Made by a program: the position numbers and the translations under genes | Source of the DNA: Parafrankia elaeagni | Lineage (GTDB): Bacteria > Actinomycetota > Actinomycetes > Frankiales > Frankiaceae | Direction: 5' to 3' | NCBI RefSeq assembly: GCF_000374165.1 | Contig: NZ_KB893750.1 | Location: 171,819-235,818 of the forward strand | Length of the DNA stretch: 64,000 nt | Part shown: positions 42,864-52,380 of the stretch, one piece after another | Layout: the number at the start of each line of letters is the position of its first letter | How positions within the stretch are numbered: the stretch's first letter is position 1 | The notes under the pieces: model-generated | Told to the model about the DNA's origin: nothing | What the model saw: the letters and a program-made list of their open reading frames with translations, nothing else | Database searches by the model: none

Positions 42864-45800
42864 CACAGCGGCAGCGGGTCGATGTCGCAGTCGAGGCGCA
42901 CCCAGCTGACGGCGGACCGGGTCGCCGGGTGCGCGTCGCCGAGCACCCGGTCCAGGGCGTGGACCACCTCGGCGTGGAGGGCTTCGGCCGGCCCCGTCTC
43001 GCCGAGCGCACGCAGGTCCGTGGCCAGGTTCGCGTGGACCGCCAGCGTCGCCGGGTGCTCGGCGCCCAGGCGCTGGCGGGCGCGGGCCAGGGTCTCCTCG
43101 TCGAGCGCGCGGGCCGTCCCGGCCCGGCCCAGCGCGTGCTCGTCGCTGGCCAGGTTGACCGCACAGCGCACCCGCAGCGGATGATCCGGCCCGAGTTCGG
43201 ACGTCAGCGCCGCGAGCACCCGCGTGTTGAGCTCGTGCGCTATCTCGGTGTCGCCGCGGAGCCGGTGGATCACCGCCAGATTCGCCTCGGCTGCGCGGGT
43301 GTGCGGATGGCCGGCGCCGGCGCCGCCGTGGAGGCCGGCGCGGACGTCCGCGCACAGCCGGAGCGCTCCGTCGAGGTCGCCGGTGTGCCGCAGGTCCGTC
43401 GAATGGCACAGTGCGGAGGCGAGTGTCTCCGGGTGGTCCGGGCCGTAGCGGGCCAGCAGCCGCTGCCAGGAGATCCGCGAGGTCCGCAGCGCCGTCTCGG
43501 GCTCACCCGCCCGGCGCTGGACGACCGCCAGGTGGCGCAGTGCCCGCAGCAGGTCGGGGTGGCTCTCGTCGGCGAGCAGCGCCCGCAGCCGAGCTGCCAG
43601 CGCCTCCTGGCGGTCCCGCGCGCCGAGATAGTCGCCCAGCGCCCGCAGGTTGAGGTTCCGGCTGCTGTCGGAGTCCAGGACGGCGAGGTCGTCCGCACCG
43701 GACCGGGCCCGGGTGCCCGCGCCCGCGGCCGCCCGCGCGCGGGACCGGTGCCCACGCCGACGCCGGTGCCAGGTGTCGTCGTCGATGTCCCGGGCCTGGC
43801 GGACCTCGCCCGCCAGCCGCAGCGAGACCGCCAGGTCGTGGGCGGCGCCGAGCGCCAGCGGATCGTCCGGCCCCTGGGCGCGCACGGCGCGTGCCCAGGC
43901 GGTACGGCCCAGCTCGACCGCCCGGGTGAACTCGCCAGCCGCCCGACGGTCCGCCGCCACGGCGGCCAGCGCACGCAACGTCACCGGATGATCCGGCCCG
44001 TGGACCCGCTCGCCGATCTTCAGGACCCGCGCGTTGACCGGCGCGGACACCGCGTGATCCCCGACGGCGAGCAGCAGCCGGCCGAGCCACCCACCCACCG
44101 CGACGGTGTCCGGATGCTCCTCGCCGAGGGCGACCCGCCAGCTCTCGTGGGCCTGCCGGGCCAGCTTCAGCCCCTCCTGGTGGTCGCCCCGACCGAGCAG
44201 GGAACGGACCGTGTTGACCAGCATGCCCCGCAGCAGGGGCTCCCGGCCCTCCACCGCACCCGCGGCGATCACGTGCGGGTACAGCTCCGCGTAGGCGGAC
44301 CATGCCCACGGGGCCGCCGGCTCGCCGGGGTCGCTCGCGGCGAGCAGGCGGCGGGCGCCGGCACGCAGCTCCGCCCGCTCGTCTCCGCTCATCCGGTCGA
44401 GCACCACCAGCTGAACGAGGCGGTGTACCCGCAACGCTCCCGCCGACCCCGGCACTTCCGGCAACCCCACGCGGTGGTCGACGCGCGCCAGGGCCTGCCG
44501 GGTGATCGCGCGGATCGCCTCGCCCAGCCGCAGCGGGTCGCGCAGGACGGCGTCGAGCTCGGGAGTGATCGAGACGTTCCGTCCGGCCCCGAGCAGTCGC
44601 CGCGGGATCGGGGCCGACGCCAGACAGGCACAGAGCCGCAGCAGCCGCAGCGCCGCCGGGTCGGACGCCGCCAGCCGGTCCAGCGCGTCGTCCCAGGCCG
44701 CGCGCACCGGCAGTCGGTAGTCCAGCGGCGAGGACGTCCCGAGCGTCTCCAGCGGCCTGTCCGCGAGCAGTCGCAGGTACTCCCCGGCGGGCATGCCCGT
44801 CTCCGCCAGCCAGGCCGCGGCCTGCGCGACAGCCAACGGCAGGTCACCCAGGGCCTCGGCGACTCTGCCGACTTCGGGCAACCCGCCGGCTTCGGGGGCC
44901 GCCTCCGGGTCGGCCGTCTGGACGATGCCGGGAGTGGTGCGGGAAGCGCCGGTCCGGCCGGTCCGCCGGTGGAGCAGGTCGAGGCTCTCCTCGCGGCGGA
45001 ACACGTCGACCTCGAGCGAGTGAGCCGCTTCCGCCCATCCGGCGTTGCGAGACGTGACCAGGACACGGCCATCGCCGCCGGCGGGGAGGAACCCACGCAC
45101 CGTAAGCGGATCGTCGGCGCCGTCGAAGACCAGGAGCCAACGGCGGTGCGGCCGGCCGACACGCAGGGCCTCCAGGACGGCCGGTACGAGCCCTCCGACA
45201 GCTCTGTCGGTCTCGGTCGTTCCTGTTTCGGCTGCCTTGGCCACCCTGGTCCTGCGGACTGGCTTCGTCGTCCTGGCTGTTCCGGCGGCCTCGGCTTCCG
45301 GGCTGGTGCCCGCACCCGCCCCGGTGCCCCCACCCGTGCCGAGCCCGAGCCGCTCGGCCAGCTCCACCAGCGACTGTCGGATCCTGGTTTCGTCGCCGGC
45401 GGGTATCCACCAGACCACGTCGAAATCGGTCAGATGCCGGTACACATACTCGATCGCCAGCTGCGACGTGCCCACCCCGCCCATGCCGAGCAGTGCCACG
45501 GGCAGGTCGGACGTCTCCCCGGCCCGTAGCCGTTCGTGCAGGTCGACGAGCAGGCCGGCGCGTCCGGTGAAGTGCGGATTGCGCGGTGGCAGCGCCCCCC
45601 GGAGCGACGGCGGCGGGCCCGTAAGCGACGGCGGCGGACTCGTGCGCGGCAGCGGCAGCCGGGTCGCGGGTGCGTCGCCCACCACGACGGGCTCGACGTC
45701 CGCTGGCTCGATGTCGACGGCCCCGATGTTGACGGCCTTGACCTCCGTGGCCTTGGTGCCTCTGGCCTTGGCGTCCGTGATCTCGGTCCTGGCGTGTTCG

Positions 45801-46039
45801 GTGGCCGGCTCGGACGCGGCGGGCCCTGACTCGGCAGGTTCTGACTCGGCGGGTCCGGTGGCGGGGGGCGCCGTGGCCCGCGGCGTCTGCCGCTTCGTGC
45901 GGCGGCTTTTGGCGGCGGTGGTCGGGCCCGTGTCGTCCGCGGGGGTCCGGGCCTGGAGGGCGTCGACAGAGAGAAGATCACTACTTTCGGTCACGTGTTC
46001 AATACCAGTCGTGCCCGACGCGTTCGGTGGCGTGGACAC
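42863..46039 (-). CDS. NB-ARC / tetratricopeptide repeat protein (FxsT-like)
   Basis: A 1058-residue STAND-type protein. The first 145 residues are low-complexity (Glu/Pro/Ala repeats). The NB-ARC module starts with PRNPHFTGRAGLLVDLHERL and has the P-loop LLGMGGVGTSQLAIEYVYRH near residue 186. The usual lysine of GxxGxGK[S/T] is threonine. Walker B-like WLLVFDGADDPL follows. From about residue 600 to the end are TPR units with repeated H-P-D/D-H-P motifs (GEEHPDTVAVGGWLGRLLLA, GPDHPLRVRCAVNLASDEHA). Close relatives are FxsT of FxSxx-COOH peptide systems, but no FxsA/B/C gene is visible. Start at GTG 46039 is uncertain; GTG 45994 is possible. Confidence 0.85.
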   Translation of the reverse strand: MSTPPNASGTTGIEHVTESSDLLSVDALQARTPADDTGPTTAAKSRRTKRQTPRATAPPATGPAESEPAESGPAASEPATEHARTEITDAKARGTKATEVKAVNIGAVDIEPADVEPVVVGDAPATRLPLPRTSPPPSLTGPPPSLRGALPPRNPHFTGRAGLLVDLHERLRAGETSDLPVALLGMGGVGTSQLAIEYVYRHLTDFDVVWWIPAGDETRIRQSLVELAERLGLGTGGGTGAGAGTSPEAEAAGTARTTKPVRRTRVAKAAETGTTETDRAVGGLVPAVLEALRVGRPHRRWLLVFDGADDPLTVRGFLPAGGDGRVLVTSRNAGWAEAAHSLEVDVFRREESLDLLHRRTGRTGASRTTPGIVQTADPEAAPEAGGLPEVGRVAEALGDLPLAVAQAAAWLAETGMPAGEYLRLLADRPLETLGTSSPLDYRLPVRAAWDDALDRLAASDPAALRLLRLCACLASAPIPRRLLGAGRNVSITPELDAVLRDPLRLGEAIRAITRQALARVDHRVGLPEVPGSAGALRVHRLVQLVVLDRMSGDERAELRAGARRLLAASDPGEPAAPWAWSAYAELYPHVIAAGAVEGREPLLRGMLVNTVRSLLGRGDHQEGLKLARQAHESWRVALGEEHPDTVAVGGWLGRLLLAVGDHAVSAPVNARVLKIGERVHGPDHPVTLRALAAVAADRRAAGEFTRAVELGRTAWARAVRAQGPDDPLALGAAHDLAVSLRLAGEVRQARDIDDDTWHRRRRGHRSRARAAAGAGTRARSGADDLAVLDSDSSRNLNLRALGDYLGARDRQEALAARLRALLADESHPDLLRALRHLAVVQRRAGEPETALRTSRISWQRLLARYGPDHPETLASALCHSTDLRHTGDLDGALRLCADVRAGLHGGAGAGHPHTRAAEANLAVIHRLRGDTEIAHELNTRVLAALTSELGPDHPLRVRCAVNLASDEHALGRAGTARALDEETLARARQRLGAEHPATLAVHANLATDLRALGETGPAEALHAEVVHALDRVLGDAHPATRSAVSWVRLDCDIDPLPL

Positions 46040-46507
46040 GCCGTGAGACGTCCACGTCCCTGCCGGATCCTGGCGGCGCGGGGTCCGGGTGGGCGGTGGC
46101 GGCAGGCGGCGGTCGGCTCCGAACCGGGTCAGATCACAGGCCTGCGGCCGGCTGGCTGCACCGCGGCCGTCGTCGAAGAACGAAAACCTTCAGGCGAATT
46201 CGCGTGCAGCAGCGCCCAACGCGGCCAGCGTGGCACGAACAGGAAACGGGACACCCGACCAGCCTGGATCGCCACCAGACCGACACTGGTGAACCTTCCG
46301 TAGCCGGACGACCCTCCCACCCACGTCACGGAGGCCGCGACCCGCGATGAACGATCGAGACAAACCGAGATCCTGTGGCTGGTCAAGCACGCCTTGGCCT
46401 CGACGAACGGTGGTCCGCCTGACGGCGAACCACCCACCCCCGACTCGCTCCGCGGGAAACCGGATTCCTCTCCGGCCTGAAGACCGGCGCCTCCTCCGGA
46501 GACAGAG
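46040..46507. other. 468-bp divergent intergenic region
   Basis: Between the NB-ARC/TPR gene and the sirtuin gene. I see no supported gene, strong palindrome or repeat; it presumably holds both promoters. Confidence 0.4.
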
Positions 46508-47398
46508 ATGACGACATCCAGCGCAGTACCACCGCCCGAGCCGCCCGCCCCGGCTGGACCGGCTGGACCGCCGGGCGTCGCCGCGGCGCTCGACCAGGCA
46601 GCGGACCTGCTGCGCGACGCCGACGCGCTGCTGGTCTGCGCCGGTGCCGGCATGGGTGTGGACTCCGGCCTGCCCGACTTCCGGGGCGCCACCGGATTCT
46701 GGCGGGCGTACCCGCCCTACGCTCGTCTCGGGCTGTCGTTCACCCAGCTCGCGGACCCGGTGCACTTCGGCGCCGATCCGTCCCTCGCCTGGGGCTTCTA
46801 CGGCCACCGCCTCGGCCTCTACCGCCGGACAGTCCCGCACGCCGGCTTCGCCGTGCTGCGCCGGTGGGGCGCCCGGCTGCCCGCGGGAATGTGGGTCTTC
46901 ACATCGAACGTCGACGGCCAGTTCCAGCGCGCCGGCGTCGCCGAGGTGGCCGAGGTCCACGGCTCGATCCACCACCTGCAATGCCGGCTGCCCTGCACGC
47001 AGGACGTCTGGTCCGCCGACGCCGTCGAGGTGGACGTCGACCCGGAGACGATGCGGGCGCGGGACCCGCTGCCGCGCTGCCCGCACTGCGGGGACCTGGC
47101 CCGTCCGAACATCCTGATGTTCGGCGACTGGAACTGGGTCGGCCGTCGCAGCGAGACCGGTCTGGACGCATGCGCCTCCTGGCTTGACGACCTGACCAGC
47201 CCGCGGCGGCTGGCGGTGGTCGAGATCGGCGCGGGCACCGCGGTGCCGACCGTGCGCCGCCTGGCCGAGTCCGCCGCGGCGGCCGGCCGCCTGATCCGGA
47301 TCAACCCGGATCAGGCGGATCTCCGCGGTGGGGCGGGCGTCTCCGTGCCGCTCGGCGCGCTCACGGCTCTGACCGAGCTGGACGCCCGCCTGCCCTGA
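46508..47398 (+). CDS. Sir2-family NAD-dependent protein deacylase
   Basis: A 296-residue sirtuin. The NAD-binding motif is CAGAGMGVDSGLPDFRGATG; the N-x-D motif is VFTSNVDGQFQRAG; the catalytic histidine is in VAEVHGSIHHLQC; zinc ligands are in LQCRLPC and PRCPHCG. It removes acyl groups from lysines, making O-acyl-ADP-ribose. GAGMGVDS replaces the usual GAGIS-x-x-S. The C-terminus reads RLIRINPDQADLRGG. ATG 46508 follows GGAG. It is transcribed alone and converges with tetR. Confidence 0.9.
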   Translation: MTTSSAVPPPEPPAPAGPAGPPGVAAALDQAADLLRDADALLVCAGAGMGVDSGLPDFRGATGFWRAYPPYARLGLSFTQLADPVHFGADPSLAWGFYGHRLGLYRRTVPHAGFAVLRRWGARLPAGMWVFTSNVDGQFQRAGVAEVAEVHGSIHHLQCRLPCTQDVWSADAVEVDVDPETMRARDPLPRCPHCGDLARPNILMFGDWNWVGRRSETGLDACASWLDDLTSPRRLAVVEIGAGTAVPTVRRLAESAAAAGRLIRINPDQADLRGGAGVSVPLGALTALTELDARLP

Positions 47399-47505
47399 GC
47401 CTCCAGCAGAGGCGAGGCGTCAGCAGTCGCCCCGGGGCAGCTCCTCGACCACGCTGGTGCCGGCGCCCGCACGTGACTCCCACTGCCAGACCCTGGCCGA
47501 CTCGC

Positions 47506-48168
47506 TCACGCCGTCGGCCGGCGGGGGCCCCCGGGCCGGTGCCCGTCGCGGATGGCCTCCACCACCAGGCCCATCACCCAGCTGACGGCCTGTGTCGCCG
47601 TGTCGGGGTCGAGCTGCCAGACCCGGACGAGGCGCTCGTAGCCGGGGAGGCTCCACAGGACGTCCAGCACCGCGGCCGTGGCCCGGCGCTCGTGCTCCGT
47701 CCATCCGGTGCTGTGTGGGGCGACGGCGCCGAGGAGGGCGTCGCGCCGCTGCCGGTCCTCGGCGATCAGGACTGGTTGCCGTGGCTCCGTGTGATCCCAT
47801 CGGGAGACGGCGTACGACGACAGCGCGGCGAACGACCGCGCGGTGACGTCGCTGACCGTGTCGAGGTCGAGATCGTCGTAGTCGACTCCGGCCTCCGCCT
47901 GCAGCCGGCGCATGACAGCGGCGTGCAGGTCGCGCTCGGTGGGAAAGTGCCGATAGACGGTGCGCTCGCCGACTCCCGCCCGCTCGGCGACGGCGCGGAA
48001 GGTCAGGCCGCTCCAGTCCCAGATCGGAAACTCGTGGACCAGGGCCGAGCCGGCGGCGACGATGCGCTCACGGGTCTGGCCGGCGCGTTCGCGGCGTACC
48101 GGGCTGTCGTAGCGCCGCCGCTGCCGGGGCTGACCGCCTTCGCCGTCGGATGTTGCGGGCGTACTCAT
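47506..48168 (-). CDS. TetR-family transcriptional regulator
   Basis: A 220-residue TetR repressor. The helix-turn-helix is FRAVAERAGVGERTVYRHFP, preceded by TRERIVAAGSALVHE. The C-terminal ligand domain is unassigned. It diverges from an SDR gene, the usual arrangement for a repressor and its target. An 11-bp palindrome (48171-48181) lies immediately upstream of its start codon and could be its operator. No clear ribosome binding site is seen, so a leaderless mRNA is possible. Confidence 0.9.
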   Translation of the reverse strand: MSTPATSDGEGGQPRQRRRYDSPVRRERAGQTRERIVAAGSALVHEFPIWDWSGLTFRAVAERAGVGERTVYRHFPTERDLHAAVMRRLQAEAGVDYDDLDLDTVSDVTARSFAALSSYAVSRWDHTEPRQPVLIAEDRQRRDALLGAVAPHSTGWTEHERRATAAVLDVLWSLPGYERLVRVWQLDPDTATQAVSWVMGLVVEAIRDGHRPGGPRRPTA

Positions 48169-48170
48169 AT

Positions 48171-48181
48171 TGATGGCATCA
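48171..48181. promoter_or_regulatory. candidate TetR operator
   Basis: TGATG-G-CATCA, a perfect 11-bp palindrome with one central base, 3 bp upstream of the tetR start codon and within the tetR/SDR divergent region. Confidence 0.45.
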
Positions 48182-48196
48182 TACTGTCGCGAATCA

Positions 48197-48238
48197 ACGG
48201 ACGAAACCGGACGGACGAAACCGGACGGACGAAACCGG
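48197..48238. repeat. 14-bp tandem repeat, three copies
   Basis: Three perfect copies of ACGGACGAAACCGG between the tetR and SDR starts, in the SDR leader or promoter region. Confidence 0.85.
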
Positions 48239-48256
48239 GTGGACGGGAGCGGTCAG

Positions 48257-49057
48257 GTGGATCTCGGCTTAGCTGGCGCCACGGTCGTCGTGCAGGGCGG
48301 TACCCAGGGCATGGGCCTGGCCGCCGCGGAGTGCTTCGCCGCGGAGGGAGCCAAGGTCGGCGTGCTCGCGCGCAACCGGGCGAATCTCGACGCCGCCGTC
48401 GAACACCTGCTGGCGCTGGGGGCGGCCGATGCCGTGGCGCTCCCCGCCGACATCACCCGGCCGGACGAGGTCGCCGCCGTCTTCGACCAGGTGAGGGAGC
48501 GGTGGGGTGCTCTGAACAGCCTGGTGAACGCCACCGGGCCGAAGAGCAGCCGGATGGGTCCGTTCGAGGAGCTCACCGATGACGACTGGCTCGCGGCGAT
48601 CGATGTCGGTGTGCTGGGGATGGTGCGCTGTGTACGGGCCGCGCTGCCGCTGCTGCGTGCCGCGGAGTGGGCCCGCATCGTGAACATCTCGGCGCACTCG
48701 ACCAAGCGCCAGACCGCCTCGCTGATCGCCTACACCGCGGCCAAGTCGATGGTCACCAGCATCACCAAGAACCTCTCCCTGACGCTGGCGCCCGACGAAA
48801 TCCTGGTCAACACGGTGTCGCCGGGCAGCTTCGCCTCCGAGGGGCTCGCCACCTGGGCCCGTGGCGTCGGCATCGACCCGGGCGATCTGCACGCCGTCAT
48901 GCGTGGCATCGCCGAGCACTTCGGCCATCCCGCGCACCTGCCGCGGGCGGGCGCGCCCGCCGAGATCGGCGCCGTGATCGCCTTCGCCGCCTCGCGTCGC
49001 AACACCTATATGACCGGCGCGAACCTCAACGTCGACGGCGGTTCCGACTTCTGCTGA
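48257..49057 (+). CDS. short-chain dehydrogenase/reductase
   Basis: A 266-residue SDR: cofactor loop VVQGGTQGMGLAAAECFA, VNATGPKSSRMG in place of NNAG, catalytic serine in VNISAHSTKRQ, Y-x-x-x-K in YTAAKSMV and the end NTYMTGANLNVDGGSDFC. It belongs to the FabG-like group of oxidoreductases; substrate unknown. GTG 48257 has GGGAG 7 nt upstream; the frame is open further upstream but through the tandem repeat. It diverges from tetR and is its likely target. Confidence 0.9.
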   Translation: MDLGLAGATVVVQGGTQGMGLAAAECFAAEGAKVGVLARNRANLDAAVEHLLALGAADAVALPADITRPDEVAAVFDQVRERWGALNSLVNATGPKSSRMGPFEELTDDDWLAAIDVGVLGMVRCVRAALPLLRAAEWARIVNISAHSTKRQTASLIAYTAAKSMVTSITKNLSLTLAPDEILVNTVSPGSFASEGLATWARGVGIDPGDLHAVMRGIAEHFGHPAHLPRAGAPAEIGAVIAFAASRRNTYMTGANLNVDGGSDFC

Positions 49058-49407
49058 CCTGTGCTCCCACGCCACCCGAGGCGGTCGCGGCGGTCGCGCG
49101 GCGGCATGCGTCGCATGTCGCGGTGAGTTGTCATGAGGCACCGTGAGCCGTCACGTGTCGGACCACACATCGATGGCGCGGGCGTGGAAACACGCCTGCC
49201 GTTGGTTGGGTCCATCAGAGATGGCAGGCCGTGGCACGCGACCGTCGCCACGACCGGCCGCACGGGCCGCCGACCCGACGGGAGGATGGACGGATGCGCC
49301 GAGCGTGGACATGTCGACCTACGGCGTGATCATGGCGCCGGATGGCGGGATGGGCGCGGCAGTGCACGAACGGCGGGAACCACAGCGACGGAGAGAGGCA
49401 GCCCGGC
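49058..49407. other. 350-bp leader region of cysD
   Basis: No supported gene. It contains a 13-bp palindrome (CATGCG-T-CGCATG, 49105-49117) and, at 49192-49233, nested complementary segments (GCCTGCC/GGCAGGC and CCATC/GATGG) that could form a leader structure for the sulfate operon. Confidence 0.4.
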
Positions 49408-50310
49408 ATGGGTCGACTGACGCATCTGCAGCGGCTGGAGGCGGAGAGCATCCAGATTTTCCGGGAGGCCGTGTCGGAGTGTGAGCGGCCGGTGATGTTG
49501 TACTCGGTGGGTAAGGACAGTTCGGTGCTGCTGCATCTGGCGGTGAAGGCGTTCTACCCGTCGCGGTTGCCGTTCCCGTTGTTGCATGTCGACACGATGT
49601 GGAAGTTCCGGGCGATGTACGAGTTCCGGGACAAGGTCGCCGCGTCGCTGGGAGTGGATCTGCTGGTGCACCGCAACCCGGAGGCGGTCGCGCGGGGGAT
49701 CAACCCGTTCGATCACGGGTCGGCGACACACACCGATGTGTGGAAGACCGAGGGGTTGAAGCAGGCCCTGGACAAGTACAGCTTTGATCTGGCGTTCGGG
49801 GGCGCGCGCCGGGACGAGGAGAAGTCGCGGGCGAAGGAGCGGGTGTTCTCGGTCCGGTCGGCGGCGCACCGGTGGGACCCGAAGGCGCAGCGTCCGGAGT
49901 TGTGGCGGTTGTACAACGCCCGGACGAGCCCGGGGCAGAGCGTGCGGGTGTTCCCGCTGTCGAACTGGACCGAGCTGGATGTGTGGCAGTACATCCACCG
50001 GGAGGAGATCCCGCTGGTGCCGTTGTACTACGCGGCGTCGCGTCCGGTCGTGGAACGCGACGGCACGCTGATCATGGTGGATGACGAGCGGATGCCGTTG
50101 CGGGACGGTGAGGTGCCCGCGGCACGCAGTGTGCGGTTCCGGACGTTGGGCTGCTATCCGCTGACGGGGGCGGTGGAGAGTACCGCCGCGACCCTCCCGG
50201 AGATCATCCGGGAGATGTTGCTGACGACGAGCTCGGAACGGCAGGGCCGGGTGATCGATCATGACTCGTCGGGGTCGATGGAGAAGAAGAAGCAGGAGGG
50301 GTACTTCTGA
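49408..50310 (+). CDS. cysD: sulfate adenylyltransferase subunit 2
   Basis: A 300-residue CysD. The PP-loop is [20 protein letters not shown]; other family stretches are [35 protein letters not shown] and [20 protein letters not shown]. It forms APS from sulfate and ATP, together with the GTPase CysN. ATG 49408 follows GAGAGAGG. The stop overlaps the next start (TGATG), giving coupled translation. Its codons end mostly in G, unlike the 3' half of the following gene. Confidence 0.96.
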   Translation: MGRLTHLQRLEAESIQIFREAVSECERPVMLYSVGKDSSVLLHLAVKAFYPSRLPFPLLHVDTMWKFRAMYEFRDKVAASLGVDLLVHRNPEAVARGINPFDHGSATHTDVWKTEGLKQALDKYSFDLAFGGARRDEEKSRAKERVFSVRSAAHRWDPKAQRPELWRLYNARTSPGQSVRVFPLSNWTELDVWQYIHREEIPLVPLYYAASRPVVERDGTLIMVDDERMPLRDGEVPAARSVRFRTLGCYPLTGAVESTAATLPEIIREMLLTTSSERQGRVIDHDSSGSMEKKKQEGYF

Positions 50311-52247
50311 TGGCGCACGCGACCGGTGAGCTCGCCGCGGCCGACATCGAGGGGTATCTCGCGGCGCACGAGCACAAGTCGATGCTGCGGTTCATCACCT
50401 GTGGCAGTGTCGATGACGGGAAGAGCACGCTGATCGGCCGGCTGCTCTACGACGCGAAGCTGGTGTTCTCCGACCATCTCGCCGCGTTGGAGGCGGACTC
50501 GCGTCGGGTCGGGACGCAGGGTGACGGGCTGGATTTCGCGTTGCTCGTCGACGGGCTGGCCGCGGAACGGGAACAGGGCATCACGATCGATGTGGCGTAC
50601 CGGTTCTTCTCCACCGAACGACGCAAGTTCATCGTCGCGGACACCCCGGGGCATGAGCAGTACACCCGCAACATGGTCACCGGCGCGTCGACCGCGGACC
50701 TCGCCGTCATCCTGATCGACGCCCGCAAAGGCGTCCTGACCCAGACCCGGCGCCACAGCTACCTCGTGGGCCTGCTCGGGATCCGTCACGTCGTGCTGGC
50801 GGTGAACAAACTCGACCTCGTCGGCTACTCCCAGGAGGTGTTCGATCGGATCGAGGCGGACTACCGGGCGTTCGCCGCCCGGATCGGCCTGACCGACATC
50901 GTCGCGATCCCGCTGTCCGCGCTCGCCGGGGACAACATCACCACCCCGTCGTCGCACACGCCCTGGTACGGCGGGCCGACCCTGGTCGGGCATCTGGAGA
51001 CCGTGCAGGTCGACGACGACACCGCCACCGCACCGTTCCGGCTCCCGGTGCAGTGGGTGAACCGGCCGAACCTGGACTTCCGCGGGTTCTCCGGGCAGAT
51101 CGCGGGCGGTACCGTCCGGCCCGGTGACCGGCTCCGGGTCCTGCCCTCGGGGCAGGAGTCCACCGTGGGGCGGATCGTGACCGCCGACGGTGACCTCCCC
51201 GAAGCCGTCGCCGGCCAGTCGGTGACGGTGACCCTGGCCGATGAGATCGATGTCAGCCGTGGGGATGTGCTGGCCGCGGCGGGGGATCCGGCGGCGGTCG
51301 CGGACCAGTTCGAGTGCCACCTGGTCTGGATGGCCGACGAACCGATGCTCCCCGGCCGCCCCTACCTGCTCAAGATCGGCGCGCGGACGGTGAACGCGAC
51401 GGTCGCGCAACCGAAGTACAAGGTCAACGTCAACACGTTGGAACACACCGCCGCGCGGACGTTGGACCTCAACGAGATCGGGGTGTGCAACCTCAACCTC
51501 GACCGGGCGGTGCCGTTCGACCCGTACACCGCGAACCGGCACACCGGCGGGTTCATCCTCATCGACCGGTACACCCAGGCCACCGTCGCCGCGGGGCTGC
51601 TGCACTTCGCGTTGCGCCGCGCGGACAACGTGCACTGGCAGGCCGTCGAGGTCGACAAGACCGCCCGCGCCCGCCACAAGGGGCAACGCCCCGCGCTGCT
51701 GTGGTTCACCGGCCTGTCCGGCGCCGGGAAATCGACCATCGCGAACCTGGTCGAGAAGAAACTCCACGACCAGGGCTACCACACCTACCTCCTCGACGGT
51801 GACAACGTCCGCCACGGCCTGAACCGCGATCTCGGGTTCACCGACGCCGACCGGGTCGAGAACATCCGCCGCGTCGCCGAGGTCGCGAAACTCATGGTCG
51901 ACGCCGGGATCATCGTCCTGGCCTCGTTCATCTCCCCGTTCCGCGCCGAACGCCAACTCGCCCGCGACCTCCTCGACGACGGCGAGTTCCTCGAGATCCA
52001 CGTCGACGCCCCCCTGCACGTCGCCGAGACCCGCGACCGCAAAGGCCTCTACGCCAAAGCCCGCGCCGGCCAGCTCACCAACTTCACCGGCATCGACTCC
52101 CCCTACGAACCCCCCACCCACCCCGACCTCCACCTCGACGCCTCCGGCACCACCACCCCCCAGGCCAACGCCGACACCGTCATCGACCACCTCCACCACA
52201 CCGGCATCCTCACCCCACCCGAACTCACCTCACCCGAAACGCCGTGA
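50310..52247 (+). CDS. cysNC: sulfate adenylyltransferase subunit 1 / adenylylsulfate kinase fusion
   Basis: A 645-residue bifunctional enzyme. Residues 1-430 are the CysN GTPase: P-loop [20 protein letters not shown], switch [27 protein letters not shown]. Residues 450-645 are APS kinase: P-loop [20 protein letters not shown], then [20 protein letters not shown] and [13 protein letters not shown]. Together with CysD it turns sulfate into PAPS for sulfate reduction or sulfation. The start overlaps cysD. Synonymous codons change along the gene from G-ending toward C-ending. Confidence 0.96.
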   Translation: MAHATGELAAADIEGYLAAHEHKSMLRFITCGSVDDGKSTLIGRLLYDAKLVFSDHLAALEADSRRVGTQGDGLDFALLVDGLAAEREQGITIDVAYRFFSTERRKFIVADTPGHEQYTRNMVTGASTADLAVILIDARKGVLTQTRRHSYLVGLLGIRHVVLAVNKLDLVGYSQEVFDRIEADYRAFAARIGLTDIVAIPLSALAGDNITTPSSHTPWYGGPTLVGHLETVQVDDDTATAPFRLPVQWVNRPNLDFRGFSGQIAGGTVRPGDRLRVLPSGQESTVGRIVTADGDLPEAVAGQSVTVTLADEIDVSRGDVLAAAGDPAAVADQFECHLVWMADEPMLPGRPYLLKIGARTVNATVAQPKYKVNVNTLEHTAARTLDLNEIGVCNLNLDRAVPFDPYTANRHTGGFILIDRYTQATVAAGLLHFALRRADNVHWQAVEVDKTARARHKGQRPALLWFTGLSGAGKSTIANLVEKKLHDQGYHTYLLDGDNVRHGLNRDLGFTDADRVENIRRVAEVAKLMVDAGIIVLASFISPFRAERQLARDLLDDGEFLEIHVDAPLHVAETRDRKGLYAKARAGQLTNFTGIDSPYEPPTHPDLHLDASGTTTPQANADTVIDHLHHTGILTPPELTSPETP

Positions 52248-52253
52248 GGCGAT

Positions 52254-52295
52254 GCTGAACGTGTACTGATCAACGCTGAACGTGTACTGATCAAC
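52254..52295. repeat. 21-bp tandem repeat after the cysNC stop
   Basis: Two perfect 21-bp copies start 6 bp after the cysNC stop codon. Each contains TGAAC and ACTGATCAA separated by 4 bp; the same two blocks are adjacent in the inverted repeat at 53267-53295. Confidence 0.85.
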
Positions 52296-52380
52296 GACAC
52301 GGCCCGGCTCGGGGGCTGATGGGGCGGTGGTGGCCGACGTGCCGGTCACCACCGCCGCTCCTGTCGAGGGACGAGCCAGG

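Noticed and set aside
42695-45529. 944-codon rightward frame opposite the NB-ARC/TPR gene
   Set aside because: Antisense to the TPR repeats, which explains its apparent periodicity; no domain.
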